DNA from: Chloroflexota bacterium
GTDB taxonomy: Bacteria; Chloroflexota; Anaerolineae; Anaerolineales; Anaerolineaceae
Length of the DNA stretch: 62,777 nucleotides
Direction: 5' to 3'
NCBI GenBank assembly: GCA_029265085.1
Contig: JAJUJY010000008.1
Coordinates: 1 to 62,777, forward strand
Part shown: positions 1 through 7,903 of the stretch, one piece after another
Numbering within the stretch: the stretch's first letter is position 1
How the letters are laid out: each line of letters starts with the position of its first letter
The notes under the pieces: model-generated
Database searches by the model: none
Seen by the model: the letters and a program-made list of their open reading frames with translations, nothing else
Told to the model about the DNA's origin: nothing
Program-made: the position numbers and the translations under genes

Positions 1-1
1 G

Positions 2-136
2 ATCGAGAACCTGATCCAGGATCACCAAAACATCATAACGCTGATCGAACAAAAAGACCGGGCGCATATCAGCGAAGTCATTGATCAACATGTCGAAAAT
101 TGCGAGCTTGTTCTAACAAAAGCCATATCAGGATAA
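2..136 (+). CDS. GntR-family regulator, C-terminal fragment (FCD domain)
   Basis: An open frame enters from the left edge and stops at 134-136, leaving 44 residues of a gene that begins outside the window. The visible part has the pattern of the last helices of an FCD ligand-binding domain of FadR/GntR-type regulators: a DHQNIITLIEQKD segment (aspartate, histidine, then a hydrophobic helix), followed by a helix with a metal-ligand-like histidine in VIDQHVENCE. It lies 11 bases upstream of the dehydrogenase gene, so it probably belongs to the same operon and may control the catabolic genes that follow. The family call rests on a short C-terminal stretch, and the DNA-binding domain is not visible. 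Confidence 0.6.
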   Translation: MENLIQDHQNIITLIEQKDRAHISEVIDQHVENCELVLTKAISG

Positions 137-147
137 AGGATAAAGAG

Positions 148-879
148 ATGAAACGCTTTGAGAATAAAGTAGCCATTATTACAGGCGGTGGGCGCGGTTT
201 AGGTGCTCAATATGCCAAAGACCTTGCTCGAGAAGGTGCTATCGTATCCATTTGGGATATCAATCCCGCCACACTGGAAAAAACCAAAGCCGAAATTGAG
301 TCAGAAGGTGGCAAGGTTGTTACTGCGTTGGTGGATATCACAGACTACACCCAGGTAGAAACAACCGTGGAACATTTGGTAAACCAATATGGGCAGGTGG
401 ATATTTTGATCAATAATGCTGCCTATCATAAATCGCAGCCGGTTAGCCAAACCTCCATTGAAGACTGGAAACGTCAGGTTGACACAAATCTCAACGGCTC
501 TTTTTACTGCACCAAAGCTGTCTTGCCACATATGCTCAAACGCCAGTATGGAAAAATTTTGAATATTGCCTCAGCCGGCGCCAAGGTATATTTTCCAGGA
601 TTTGCGGCTTATGGCGCTTCCAAAGCGGGTATTGTCAGTTTCTCTAATATCCTTTCCGAAGAAGTTAAGCTCCAAAACATCAACGTCAATTCGATCTATT
701 TAGGGATGGTCAATACTGAATATACCCGCGAACGAATGAGCAGCGATAAGGCCGTCACCATCTCATTGGATGAAATGCTTCAGCCTGATCAAGTATCAAA
801 AGTTGTCCTCTTCCTGGTCTCTGATGAAGCCGCTCCGATAAAAGGCGCTGCTATCGATGTGTTCGGCAACCGGTATTAA
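148..879 (+). CDS. SDR-family NAD(P)-dependent oxidoreductase
   Basis: A 243-residue classical short-chain dehydrogenase. It has the nucleotide-binding TGGGRGLG motif (residues 12-19), NNAAY at 89-93, the catalytic serine near 142 and the YGASK motif with Tyr155 and Lys159. The ATG at 148 is preferred over an upstream in-frame start at 100, because it puts an AAGGATAAAGAG ribosome-binding stretch just before it and removes an unmatched N-terminal tail. The C-terminus ends in a FGNRY-type tail where many SDRs carry a DGG motif. It is the first complete gene of a + strand operon with Mch-like and 2-oxoacid dehydrogenase genes, so it may oxidise a hydroxy intermediate to the keto acid used downstream. 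The substrate is not known. Confidence 0.85.
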   Translation: MKRFENKVAIITGGGRGLGAQYAKDLAREGAIVSIWDINPATLEKTKAEIESEGGKVVTALVDITDYTQVETTVEHLVNQYGQVDILINNAAYHKSQPVSQTSIEDWKRQVDTNLNGSFYCTKAVLPHMLKRQYGKILNIASAGAKVYFPGFAAYGASKAGIVSFSNILSEEVKLQNINVNSIYLGMVNTEYTRERMSSDKAVTISLDEMLQPDQVSKVVLFLVSDEAAPIKGAAIDVFGNRY

Positions 880-911
880 TCTTTAGTGTCCTATCGTCAG
901 GAAAATATTCT

Positions 912-1874
912 ATGAGTATCTCCATTAATCGACTCGCCATTCAGGTGGTAAAAGAAATCATCGCCCGCCAGGAAGAAATCGGCGTCAAAGTTATCCCCAT
1001 GCAGTGCGGCGCAACTCTGATTGATATGGGGCTGCATGCAAAAGGCAGCTATGAGGCTGGCATTTTGTTTACCCGTGTGACACTGGGAGATTTGGGCATT
1101 GTCAAATTAGGAACCTGGAACCTGGACGAGAAACATTCCTTTGGTTCAGTTGAAATGTTCATCACTGAGCCGTTAATTGCTTGCCTGGGATCACAGATTG
1201 CCGGTTGGCAGCTCGGTCAGGGCGAATTTGCCACCATCGGTTCAGGTCCGGCTCGTGCTCAGGCTGCCATCCCCAGTGATCCTTACCTGGATATGACCCC
1301 CTATCGTGACCGCCACACGGAAGTCGTTTTATGCATTCAAGATATCCGCTATCCATCTGAAGCCATCGCCTTAGAAGTTGCCCGGGCTTGCCAGGTTTCA
1401 CCGGAGAATGTTTATTTATTGATTGCGCCGAGCGCTTCGATTGTCGGATCCATCCAGGTGGCCGCCCGTATGATTGAACAGGTGTGCCACAAAATGCACG
1501 AAAAAGGCTTTGAAGTATCCAAAGTGGTCAATACTCGCGGAGTAGCACCGATTGCCCCGCTGGTTTTAGATGAAGTGAAAGCCATTGGCAGAATTAATGA
1601 TGCAATTTTATATGGTGGTGAAGTGGAGTTTTGGGTAGATGCCGAAGACGCAGAGTTAGAACCCCTGGTGAACAAGCTGGTATCTAAGACATCTTCACCC
1701 TATTATCCTGAATTGTTCGGGGTGGTGTTTGAACGCTGTCACCGCAATTTTTATGAAATTGACCACGATTTCCATTCTATTGCCAAAATCCAAATCCACA
1801 ATATCCGCACAGGGAAATGTTTTACTGCCGGTGAAATTAACACGGATGTAATTCGCAAGAGTTTTCTTAGTTAA
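912..1874 (+). CDS. Methenyl-tetrahydromethanopterin cyclohydrolase (Mch) family protein, paralog 1
   Basis: 320 residues, the usual Mch length. Archaeal and methylotroph Mch converts N5,N10-methenyl-H4MPT to N5-formyl-H4MPT. Family blocks seen here are CLGSQIAGW (91-99), TIGSGPARAQ (109-117), SPENVYLL (163-170), a GSIQVAARMIE block (179-189) and YGGEVEFWV. Arg186 and Glu189 in the RxxE motif match the arginine-glutamate pair I recall as catalytic in Archaeoglobus Mch. The gene sits 11 bases before E1alpha, and a second Mch paralog follows the E2 gene. Nothing else in the window makes methanopterin, so the carrier may be folate, a modified pterin, or a different cyclic amidine. The family assignment is firm; the reaction is inferred. 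Confidence 0.85.
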   Translation: MSISINRLAIQVVKEIIARQEEIGVKVIPMQCGATLIDMGLHAKGSYEAGILFTRVTLGDLGIVKLGTWNLDEKHSFGSVEMFITEPLIACLGSQIAGWQLGQGEFATIGSGPARAQAAIPSDPYLDMTPYRDRHTEVVLCIQDIRYPSEAIALEVARACQVSPENVYLLIAPSASIVGSIQVAARMIEQVCHKMHEKGFEVSKVVNTRGVAPIAPLVLDEVKAIGRINDAILYGGEVEFWVDAEDAELEPLVNKLVSKTSSPYYPELFGVVFERCHRNFYEIDHDFHSIAKIQIHNIRTGKCFTAGEINTDVIRKSFLS

Positions 1875-1885
1875 AGGAGTTCCGA

Positions 1886-2872
1886 ATGGCACTTACAAAA
1901 GAGCGATTACTCAAAGTTTATGAGGATATGGTATTAATCCGCCGCTTTGAAGAAGAAGTAGAAAAATACTCAAAGAACGGAACCATTCCAGGTTTTATCC
2001 ATTTGAGCATCGGCCAGGAAGCTGCACAAGCCGGGGTGGTTGAAGCACTGCGTGAAACGGACTATAAATTCCCGGATCACCGCGGCCACGGTGCAATTGT
2101 CCTTTCCAGCCGCCCAGAAAACCGAAAACGGGTCATGTCAGAAATCTTTGGGAAAAAGACTGGCGTCAATGGTGGTCGGGGAGGATCAATGCATGTGAAC
2201 GATCTTTCCGTGCGCAACATGGGCTTTAACGGCATCCAGGGTTCAACAGTTGTTACTTGCCTGGGAACAGCCTTCGCATCCGTTTATAACCACACAGATG
2301 ATGTCACCGCCATTTTTATGGGCGACGGCACGCTGGGTGAAGGGACCTGCCATGAAAGCATGAACATGGCTGCAACCTGGAAACTACCGATTATATACTG
2401 CTTAATCAATAACCTGTACGCAATTTCCACCCGCTACACAGAAGCCCATCCGCAAAAGCAGCTTGCCACCTGGGCTGATGGATATGAAGTTCCTAATGAA
2501 GTTGTGGACGGGAACGACATCGAAGCCGTAATCGAGGCAGTCGAACGTGCGTCCGAACGCGCCCGCCGTGGAGAAGGTCCTACGCTGCTTGAGTTCATGA
2601 CCTATCGCTGGCAGGGACATTTCTCCGGAGATCCTGCCGCATACCGCCCGGATGGTGAATTAGAATCATGGAAAGAAAAATGTCCGCTCACCCGCACCAA
2701 GGCAAAACTAATCCAGGTGCATGGTGTATCAGAAGCAGAAATTCAGGCTATTCATGACCGTGTTGAAACTGAGATCGCCGGGTATGTAAAGTTTTCCCTC
2801 GAGAGCCCCATCCCCGATCCCGAATATGCCGTAAAACACGTTTATACCGATATTGAAGTGGAGGCAAGATAA
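1886..2872 (+). CDS. 2-oxoacid dehydrogenase E1 component, alpha subunit (TPP-dependent)
   Basis: 328 residues, the size of acetoin/pyruvate-type E1alpha subunits. The thiamine diphosphate motif runs from GDG (146-148) to NN (175-176), and GRGGSMHV (98-105) is the usual E1alpha substrate-channel motif. With E1beta it should decarboxylate a 2-oxoacid and transfer the acyl group to lipoyl-E2. A strong AAAGGAG site precedes the ATG. The stop overlaps the E1beta start in a TAATG junction, which implies translational coupling. The flanking Mch-type genes are not part of any standard pyruvate, acetoin or branched-chain operon that I know, so the substrate may be unusual. Acetoin dehydrogenase-like or pyruvate dehydrogenase-like use remains possible. 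Confidence 0.9.
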   Translation: MALTKERLLKVYEDMVLIRRFEEEVEKYSKNGTIPGFIHLSIGQEAAQAGVVEALRETDYKFPDHRGHGAIVLSSRPENRKRVMSEIFGKKTGVNGGRGGSMHVNDLSVRNMGFNGIQGSTVVTCLGTAFASVYNHTDDVTAIFMGDGTLGEGTCHESMNMAATWKLPIIYCLINNLYAISTRYTEAHPQKQLATWADGYEVPNEVVDGNDIEAVIEAVERASERARRGEGPTLLEFMTYRWQGHFSGDPAAYRPDGELESWKEKCPLTRTKAKLIQVHGVSEAEIQAIHDRVETEIAGYVKFSLESPIPDPEYAVKHVYTDIEVEAR

Positions 2873-3849
2873 TGGCGCGTACCCTTTCATTCTCAAAAGC
2901 AATTAATGAAGCCCTGCACCAGGAAATGGAACGGGATGAAAAGGTATTCATCCTGGGCGAAGATGTTGCCAAAATGGGTGGTGATTTTGGCATCACCTCA
3001 GGCATCTGGAAGAAATGGCCTCACCGCGCCTTTGACACGGCATTATCCGAGTCCGCGATTGTTGGGTTATCTTGCGGTGCTGCCTTGTGTGGGCTTCGAC
3101 CTGTTGCTGAATTAATGTTTGCCGACTTTATCGGCGTTTGTTACGACCAGATTGTCAACAACGCAGCCAAATTGTGCTACATGTACGAAGGAAAAGCCAG
3201 TGCACAGATGGTGGTGCGGGCAGTGACCGGTGGCGGCATTCGCTGCGCCTATCATCACTCACAATGTATTGAACCCTGGTTGATGAATGTGCCTGGACTG
3301 GTTGTTGTTGCTCCGGCTACACCGTACGAAGCCAAAGGGATGTTGGTTTCAGCTATTCGCTGCAATAATCCAGTCATCTTCCTGGAGCACAAAGGACTGT
3401 ATAACAAAAAAGGTGACGTACCCGAGGAATTGTATTCAATTCCCTTGTATCAATGCAACGTGGAACGAGAAGGGTCAGATATTACCATCGTAGCTGCAAT
3501 GACCATGCTGGACTTCGCCAAGAAAGCAGCACAAGATCTGGCCAATGAAGGAATCCAATGCGAAATCATTAATCCCCGCACCTTATTCCCGCTAGACAAA
3601 GAAACCATCATTAATTCGGTTGCCAAGACAGGCCGACTGGTCATTGTTCAAGAAGGGCCGAAATTTATGGGATATGGTGCCGAAATTGCTGCCCAGGTTT
3701 ATGAAGACATCTTTGAATACTTAAAATCGCCAGTCAAACGGGTAACCTCATTGGATACTCCGGTTCCTTTTGCCCCTGGCATGGAAGACTATGTCATGCC
3801 CCAATACGACGAGGTCCTCAAGGCCTGCCGTGAAGCAATGGCGTTTTAG
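2872..3849 (+). CDS. 2-oxoacid dehydrogenase E1 component, beta subunit
   Basis: 325 residues, the standard E1beta length. It begins with the typical ARTLSFSKAINEAL segment, followed by FILGEDVAKMGGDFG and FDTALSESAIVGLSCGAA, both characteristic of the pyrimidine-binding half of E1. The C-terminal transketolase domain contains GRLVIVQEGP and the TSLDTPVPFAPGMEDYVMP segment of acetoin/pyruvate-type E1beta proteins. It overlaps the E1alpha stop by one base and lies 14 bases before the E2 gene. No E3 dihydrolipoamide dehydrogenase is present in the window, so the complex must use one encoded elsewhere. Confidence 0.92.
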   Translation: MARTLSFSKAINEALHQEMERDEKVFILGEDVAKMGGDFGITSGIWKKWPHRAFDTALSESAIVGLSCGAALCGLRPVAELMFADFIGVCYDQIVNNAAKLCYMYEGKASAQMVVRAVTGGGIRCAYHHSQCIEPWLMNVPGLVVVAPATPYEAKGMLVSAIRCNNPVIFLEHKGLYNKKGDVPEELYSIPLYQCNVEREGSDITIVAAMTMLDFAKKAAQDLANEGIQCEIINPRTLFPLDKETIINSVAKTGRLVIVQEGPKFMGYGAEIAAQVYEDIFEYLKSPVKRVTSLDTPVPFAPGMEDYVMPQYDEVLKACREAMAF

Positions 3850-3863
3850 CCCAAGGAGATCGT

Positions 3864-5090
3864 ATGGCTACTGTCATTAATATGCCCCGCTATGGGGCAA
3901 CAATGGAAGAAGGCACTGTAAATTCCTGGTTTGTTAAAGCAGGCGATCATGTTTCGAAGGGTGATGTGATTGCCGAAATCGCAATCGAAAAATTAACCAA
4001 TGAATTACTTGCCGAAGTGGATGGTGTTGTCCTGAAAATTGTAGCAGAAGAGGGCGATACGATTGCCTGCGGTCAGCCGATCCTTATTATTGGGGCTGCA
4101 GGAGAGAGTCTGGAAAGTGCTGCCCTCTCCGAACCAGAATCTTCACCAAAAGCCGCCCCGGTTTCACCGGTAATGTCCGCCGCTGCGGCAGCAGCTCCGG
4201 CAGCAACCTCCGTAAAATATCAAGAGAATGTTCAAATTGCGCCAAAGGCTTTAGAACTTGCCAAAGAATTGGGCATCGATTACCATTTTGTCACTGGCAC
4301 AGGTCGTTTCGGTATGATCACCCGTGAAGATATCCGTAATGCGGTTGCTTCCGGGGTACTACCGAAAGCCAGTTCCACCTCAACACCAGCGGCTCCGGCA
4401 TCAGCGGTGGTTAAAATGAGCCAGATGCAGTTGATGCTGGCAAAATTTATGGATCAAAGTCTGAAAACGACTGCCCAGACGACAATTTCGATGGATATGG
4501 ACGCGGCAGCCCTGGTTGAAGCTCACTCAAGGCACAAGGGCACCTATCAGCAGCAAGGCATCAAACTCAGCTACACCCCCATTTTGATCAAACTGATCGC
4601 CGATGCATTGGTAGAACATCCCCTCTTGCGCACAACGATCGATGAAACCAATCTGGTTATTCGCGGCGAAATCCATATTGGGTTTGCTGTAGATATTCCC
4701 GACGGACTTATTGTACCGGTGATCAAAGATGCAAACCAAAAGTCCATCAGCCAGATCGCTAAAGAGGTAAAAGACCTGGCCGAGCGAGCGCGCGAAAACA
4801 AATTGCTCCCGGATGAAATCAGCGGTGGGGTTTTCACTATCACCAATTTAGGCATGTTCGGGATAAAATATTTTACGCCCGTCCTGAATCCTGGCGAGGC
4901 CGGTATTCTCGGTATCGGTACCATTCAGGATGTCCCATACAGTAAAGACGGCGGCATTTTTATCAAACCAGTGATCAACATGAGCCTTACCCACGATCAC
5001 CGGGTTGTCAGTGGTGCCCCGGCTGCGAGATTCTTACAATCAATCCAGCAGCATCTTCAAAATTGCGAAAAATACTTCACGCAAGGATAG
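3864..5090 (+). CDS. 2-oxoacid dehydrogenase E2 component (lipoyl acyltransferase)
   Basis: 408 residues with three parts. An N-terminal lipoyl domain (about 1-78) carries the lipoylation lysine at 43 in IAIEKLTNE. An Ala/Pro-rich linker is followed by a peripheral subunit-binding domain (about 125-160, IAPKALELAKELG), then a second Ala/Pro linker and the CoA acyltransferase domain. The catalytic histidine motif normally reads DHRxxDG. Here it reads DHRVVSG (378-384), so the usual aspartate position is serine. This may be a tolerated variant or a sign of altered acyl transfer. A CCAAGGAGAT site precedes the ATG. The lipoate ligase gene further down the operon probably modifies Lys43. Confidence 0.9.
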   Translation: MATVINMPRYGATMEEGTVNSWFVKAGDHVSKGDVIAEIAIEKLTNELLAEVDGVVLKIVAEEGDTIACGQPILIIGAAGESLESAALSEPESSPKAAPVSPVMSAAAAAAPAATSVKYQENVQIAPKALELAKELGIDYHFVTGTGRFGMITREDIRNAVASGVLPKASSTSTPAAPASAVVKMSQMQLMLAKFMDQSLKTTAQTTISMDMDAAALVEAHSRHKGTYQQQGIKLSYTPILIKLIADALVEHPLLRTTIDETNLVIRGEIHIGFAVDIPDGLIVPVIKDANQKSISQIAKEVKDLAERARENKLLPDEISGGVFTITNLGMFGIKYFTPVLNPGEAGILGIGTIQDVPYSKDGGIFIKPVINMSLTHDHRVVSGAPAARFLQSIQQHLQNCEKYFTQG

Positions 5091-5093
5091 GCT

Positions 5094-6056
5094 ATGATCA
5101 GCATCAATCAAAATGTTATGCCCAAAGTTCAATACTTGATTGACCATGCTGAACAGCTTGGTTGCAAACACTTCCTGTTAAATAATCGCGCTCATGTTAT
5201 TGATATGGGTGTAAACGAGAAAGGAAGTTTTGAGGCCGGAATTTTATTCACGGAAATCAACATGGCTAACCTGGCAACCTGCCGGTTGACCAACTATAAC
5301 CTGCCTGGAGATATTTCCGTTTTGGCGGTTGAGGTTTATACGGCTGAGCCAATCCTGGCCTGTCTGTGCAGCCAGATTTCCGGTTATCCCCTATCCAGCG
5401 GCGATTTTTCAACGATTGGCTCAGGGCCAGCCCGTGCCAAAGCAGTTCTCCCTGTAGATCACTGTTTTCAGTATACCGATTACCGCGACCCCAACGCGAA
5501 TACAGCCGTCATTGGCATTCAGGCAAATGACCTGCCAGACGAGGCCGTAGCAGAACAAATTGCAAGTGATTGTAAAGTCCGCCCCGAAAATGTGTACCTC
5601 TTATCCCATAAGACCAGCAGCCTGGTGGCATCGATCCAGGTATCGGCACGGATATTAGAGCAAACAGTCAATAAAATGATCCGCAAGGGATTTGATCTGA
5701 GTACACTCCAATTTGCCCGTGGATTTTGCCTTGTTGCACCCGTGGATGAAGATCCAGAAGCGGCGATGGGAAAAATCAATGACTGCCTGTTATATGGTGG
5801 AAAATCTGAATTTTGGGTGAAATGGGACGATGAAAAAATTAAAAAAATCGTTCCACAACTTGTTACCGAATCTTCGCAAGATTACGGCCGTCTTTTCAGA
5901 GATTTGTTTGTTGAATCCGGACGAGATTTCTATAAAATGGATCTAGATATCCATTCACCAGCCGCTGTCCAGATTGTGAACATGAATAGCGGGCAACTGC
6001 ACAAAGCAGGGGAAATTCGCGAAGACCTGATCTTAAAAAGCTTCTTCAACCTTTAG
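5094..6056 (+). CDS. Methenyl-tetrahydromethanopterin cyclohydrolase (Mch) family protein, paralog 2
   Basis: 320 residues, the same length as the paralog at 912-1874 and clearly homologous along its whole length. Shared blocks include VIDMGVNEKGSFEAGILFTE, TIGSGPARAK, RPENVYLL and YGGKSEFWV. The RxxE pair (Arg186, Glu189) is kept. Differences include CLCSQISGYPL where paralog 1 has CLGSQIAGWQL, and VASIQ in place of VGSIQ, so the two copies may have different ligands or form a heteromer. It starts three bases after the E2 stop, so it is almost certainly co-transcribed and perhaps coupled. The substrate is unknown; a C1-pterin cyclohydrolase or another cyclic-amidine hydrolase are the leading possibilities. 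Confidence 0.85.
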   Translation: MISINQNVMPKVQYLIDHAEQLGCKHFLLNNRAHVIDMGVNEKGSFEAGILFTEINMANLATCRLTNYNLPGDISVLAVEVYTAEPILACLCSQISGYPLSSGDFSTIGSGPARAKAVLPVDHCFQYTDYRDPNANTAVIGIQANDLPDEAVAEQIASDCKVRPENVYLLSHKTSSLVASIQVSARILEQTVNKMIRKGFDLSTLQFARGFCLVAPVDEDPEAAMGKINDCLLYGGKSEFWVKWDDEKIKKIVPQLVTESSQDYGRLFRDLFVESGRDFYKMDLDIHSPAAVQIVNMNSGQLHKAGEIREDLILKSFFNL

Positions 6057-6089
6057 GCAAGTGCCTTTTGGTTGCCTCCATTCGTTCGG

Positions 6090-6120
6090 TTCACCCCTGT
6101 CACGGATCGGCAGGGGTGAA
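6090..6120 (+). other. Intergenic hairpin between the Mch paralog 2 and lipoate ligase genes
   Basis: A perfect 10-bp inverted repeat (TTCACCCCTG at 6090-6099, CAGGGGTGAA at 6111-6120) with an 11-base loop lies in the 89-base gap. No T-tract follows, so it does not look like a rho-independent terminator. It could slow ribosomes or polymerase, protect the upstream mRNA end, or be an mRNA processing point that sets the ligase level apart from the E1/E2 genes. Confidence 0.5.
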
Positions 6121-6145
6121 CACCTTAACCAGGATGAGATTAACC

Positions 6146-7132
6146 ATGATCTATATCAAGACAAATTCAACGGATCCACACATTAATTTGGCAGCCGAAG
6201 AATACTATCTGCGTAACACGGAAATGCAAGAGAATGTGTTGATGATCTGGCAAAACCAACCCAGTATCGTGGTTGGCCGGTTTCAAAACATTCTGGCAGA
6301 AGTAAATACATCCTATGCAGAGGAACATCAAATCCCGATTTTACGGCGTATATCAGGCGGTGGAACGGTATTCCATGACCTGGGAAATGTATGTTTTTCT
6401 TTTATTTATCGCAACGTAGCACCCCATATGGTGGATGTGCCTGCCTACAATCTTCCAATCATGCAGGCGTTAAGGCAAATGGGACTCCCGGTTGAAACCA
6501 ATTCTCGCAACGACTTGATTCTGGCCGGAAAGAAATTCTCCGGCAACGCAATGGCTCTGCAAAAACATAATTTATTATTTCACGGCACACTGTTGTTTAA
6601 CTCTGACTTAACCAACTTGCGCGGTGCGCTTGCTACCAAAATAAAACACCTCGAAACAAAAGGGGTAAAGTCTGTGCGGAGTGAGGTTACCAACCTGAAA
6701 GATCATTTACAACAGGAAGTATCGGTAGATCAATTTAGAAATCAACTCAAACAAAACCTGATCCAAGATCAATTCATTCAAGAATACCAACCAACCTCCG
6801 AAGACCTGGCAGTAATCAACCAACTGGCAATCAATAAATACCAATCCTGGGAATGGATCTATGGGAATAACCCCTACGCAAAATTCACAGTGAGTAAAGA
6901 ATTTGCTGGCAAGAAACTGGATGCCCACCTAGAAACTGAAAAAGGGTTAATTCTCACCTGTGCGTTCCAGGGAGACTTCAACATGCAGGAATTAAGACAA
7001 GTGGAAACTGCATTTAAAAATCAACCCTATCAACGCACAGAATTATCCAAAAAACTCCATCAACTTGAACTCGATTATATTTCCAATCTCTTTACTCGGA
7101 ATGATATTCTGGACTGTGTATTCGGTTCATAA
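6146..7132 (+). CDS. lplA: Lipoate-protein ligase
   Basis: 328 residues from the chosen ATG at 6146. Upstream in-frame starts (TTG at 6068, ATG at 6134) would add an unmatched leader containing the intergenic hairpin, while AGGATGAGA sits well placed before 6146. The protein has the LplA signature RRISGGGTVFHDLGN, the lysine-containing GKKFSGNAM segment that contacts lipoyl-AMP, and the HGTLLFN strand. The C-terminal accessory domain (about 250-328) is present. It activates free lipoate with ATP and attaches it to lipoyl domains. Being the last gene after E1-E2, it most likely serves the E2 lysine 43, so this organism probably scavenges lipoate or salvages it from protein turnover. Confidence 0.93.
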   Translation: MIYIKTNSTDPHINLAAEEYYLRNTEMQENVLMIWQNQPSIVVGRFQNILAEVNTSYAEEHQIPILRRISGGGTVFHDLGNVCFSFIYRNVAPHMVDVPAYNLPIMQALRQMGLPVETNSRNDLILAGKKFSGNAMALQKHNLLFHGTLLFNSDLTNLRGALATKIKHLETKGVKSVRSEVTNLKDHLQQEVSVDQFRNQLKQNLIQDQFIQEYQPTSEDLAVINQLAINKYQSWEWIYGNNPYAKFTVSKEFAGKKLDAHLETEKGLILTCAFQGDFNMQELRQVETAFKNQPYQRTELSKKLHQLELDYISNLFTRNDILDCVFGS

Positions 7133-7205
7133 TTATTTTCCAAGAACTTAAAGAGATTGTCTTCATCTTAAGAAGTTAACAAAGAGTACAGGCCAATACT
7201 CATAA

Positions 7206-7234
7206 TTGACTTTTATTTTTCCATTTGCTATAAT
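7206..7234 (+). promoter_or_regulatory. Strong sigma-70-type promoter for the XRE-cupin/hydantoinase block
   Basis: TTGACT (7206-7211), a 17-base spacer and TATAAT (7229-7234): a near-consensus promoter in an AT-rich gap. Transcription should start near 7241, giving a leader of about 105 bases before the regulator gene at 7346. The leader contains a perfect 12-bp palindrome, GTTTATATAAAC (7267-7278), and an ATGAT/ATCAT repeat (7293-7312), possible binding sites for the encoded regulator. Confidence 0.75.
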
Positions 7235-7345
7235 ACATTTGTAAAGTAACAATTAACAAAAGTAAAGTTTATATAAACCCCCCATTTCAAAAATGATCAT
7301 ATAATAAATCATCATACACTATTTTTCTTTCCTTCGAGGGAAACT

Positions 7346-7900
7346 ATGGACCCAGAAAATATATCAATCGGTCAAAAAATTCGCAAGCGCCGCAGTGATT
7401 TTGGATTAAGTTTACGCGACCTTGCGAAAAAAACCAATCTGACAGCATCCTTTTTGAGCCAGATTGAAAGAGGAATTATCTCCCCTTCCTTAAATTCTTT
7501 GCGGAAAATTTCTGAAGCGCTGGAAGTTCCGCTGATGTATTTTTTAACCGATACATCCAGCCGTTCTCCCGTTGTCAGAGCAAACGAACGTGCCCGGATT
7601 GATTTAGAACATTCCTCCGTCACATATCAGCTTCTCACTCCAGATATCACGCACAAAATGGAGGCTCTCTGCGGTTCATTAGAACCCGGTACCGAAAATG
7701 TGGTCCGGCCGTTGCGCGTTCCCACTGAAGAATTTATCATGGTCTTATCCGGTTCTTTGTGTGTTGGAATAGACGATGAGAAACACGTTTTAAATTCAGG
7801 TGACACAATCTACTTTGAAGGCACACACTTAACCGAATTATCGTGCCATTCGAAAGAAAAAGTAACCTGGATCTCCATAATCACGCCACCGGTATTCTAA
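7346..7900 (+). CDS. XRE-family transcriptional regulator with cupin domain
   Basis: 184 residues: an N-terminal lambda-repressor-like helix-turn-helix (about 8-64, IGQKIRKRRSDFGLSLRDLA then SFLSQIERGIISPSLNSLRKI) and a C-terminal cupin barrel (about 110-180) with EEFIMVLSGSL and LNSGDTIYFEG. Proteins of this design usually sense a small metabolite in the cupin pocket and control adjacent catabolic genes. It is the first gene after the strong promoter at 7206-7234 and lies three bases before the hydantoinase, so it probably regulates its own operon. A GAGGGAAAC site precedes the start. The effector is not deducible from the sequence. Confidence 0.9.
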   Translation: MDPENISIGQKIRKRRSDFGLSLRDLAKKTNLTASFLSQIERGIISPSLNSLRKISEALEVPLMYFLTDTSSRSPVVRANERARIDLEHSSVTYQLLTPDITHKMEALCGSLEPGTENVVRPLRVPTEEFIMVLSGSLCVGIDDEKHVLNSGDTIYFEGTHLTELSCHSKEKVTWISIITPPVF

Positions 7901-7903
7901 ACC

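Noticed and set aside
4571..4924. Open frame of 117 codons antisense to the E2 gene
   Set aside because: It lies wholly inside a well-supported conserved gene, has no ribosome-binding site and shows no family pattern.
1886..5090. Reading the E1/E2 genes as a standard acetoin dehydrogenase operon
   Set aside because: The subunits are similar in type, but no acoR or acetoin-specific genes are present, and two Mch-type genes flank the operon, so the substrate was left open.
6068..6145. N-terminal extension of the lipoate ligase from a TTG codon
   Set aside because: The extra 26 residues cover an intergenic hairpin and do not resemble the LplA N-terminus; a better ATG with a ribosome-binding site follows.
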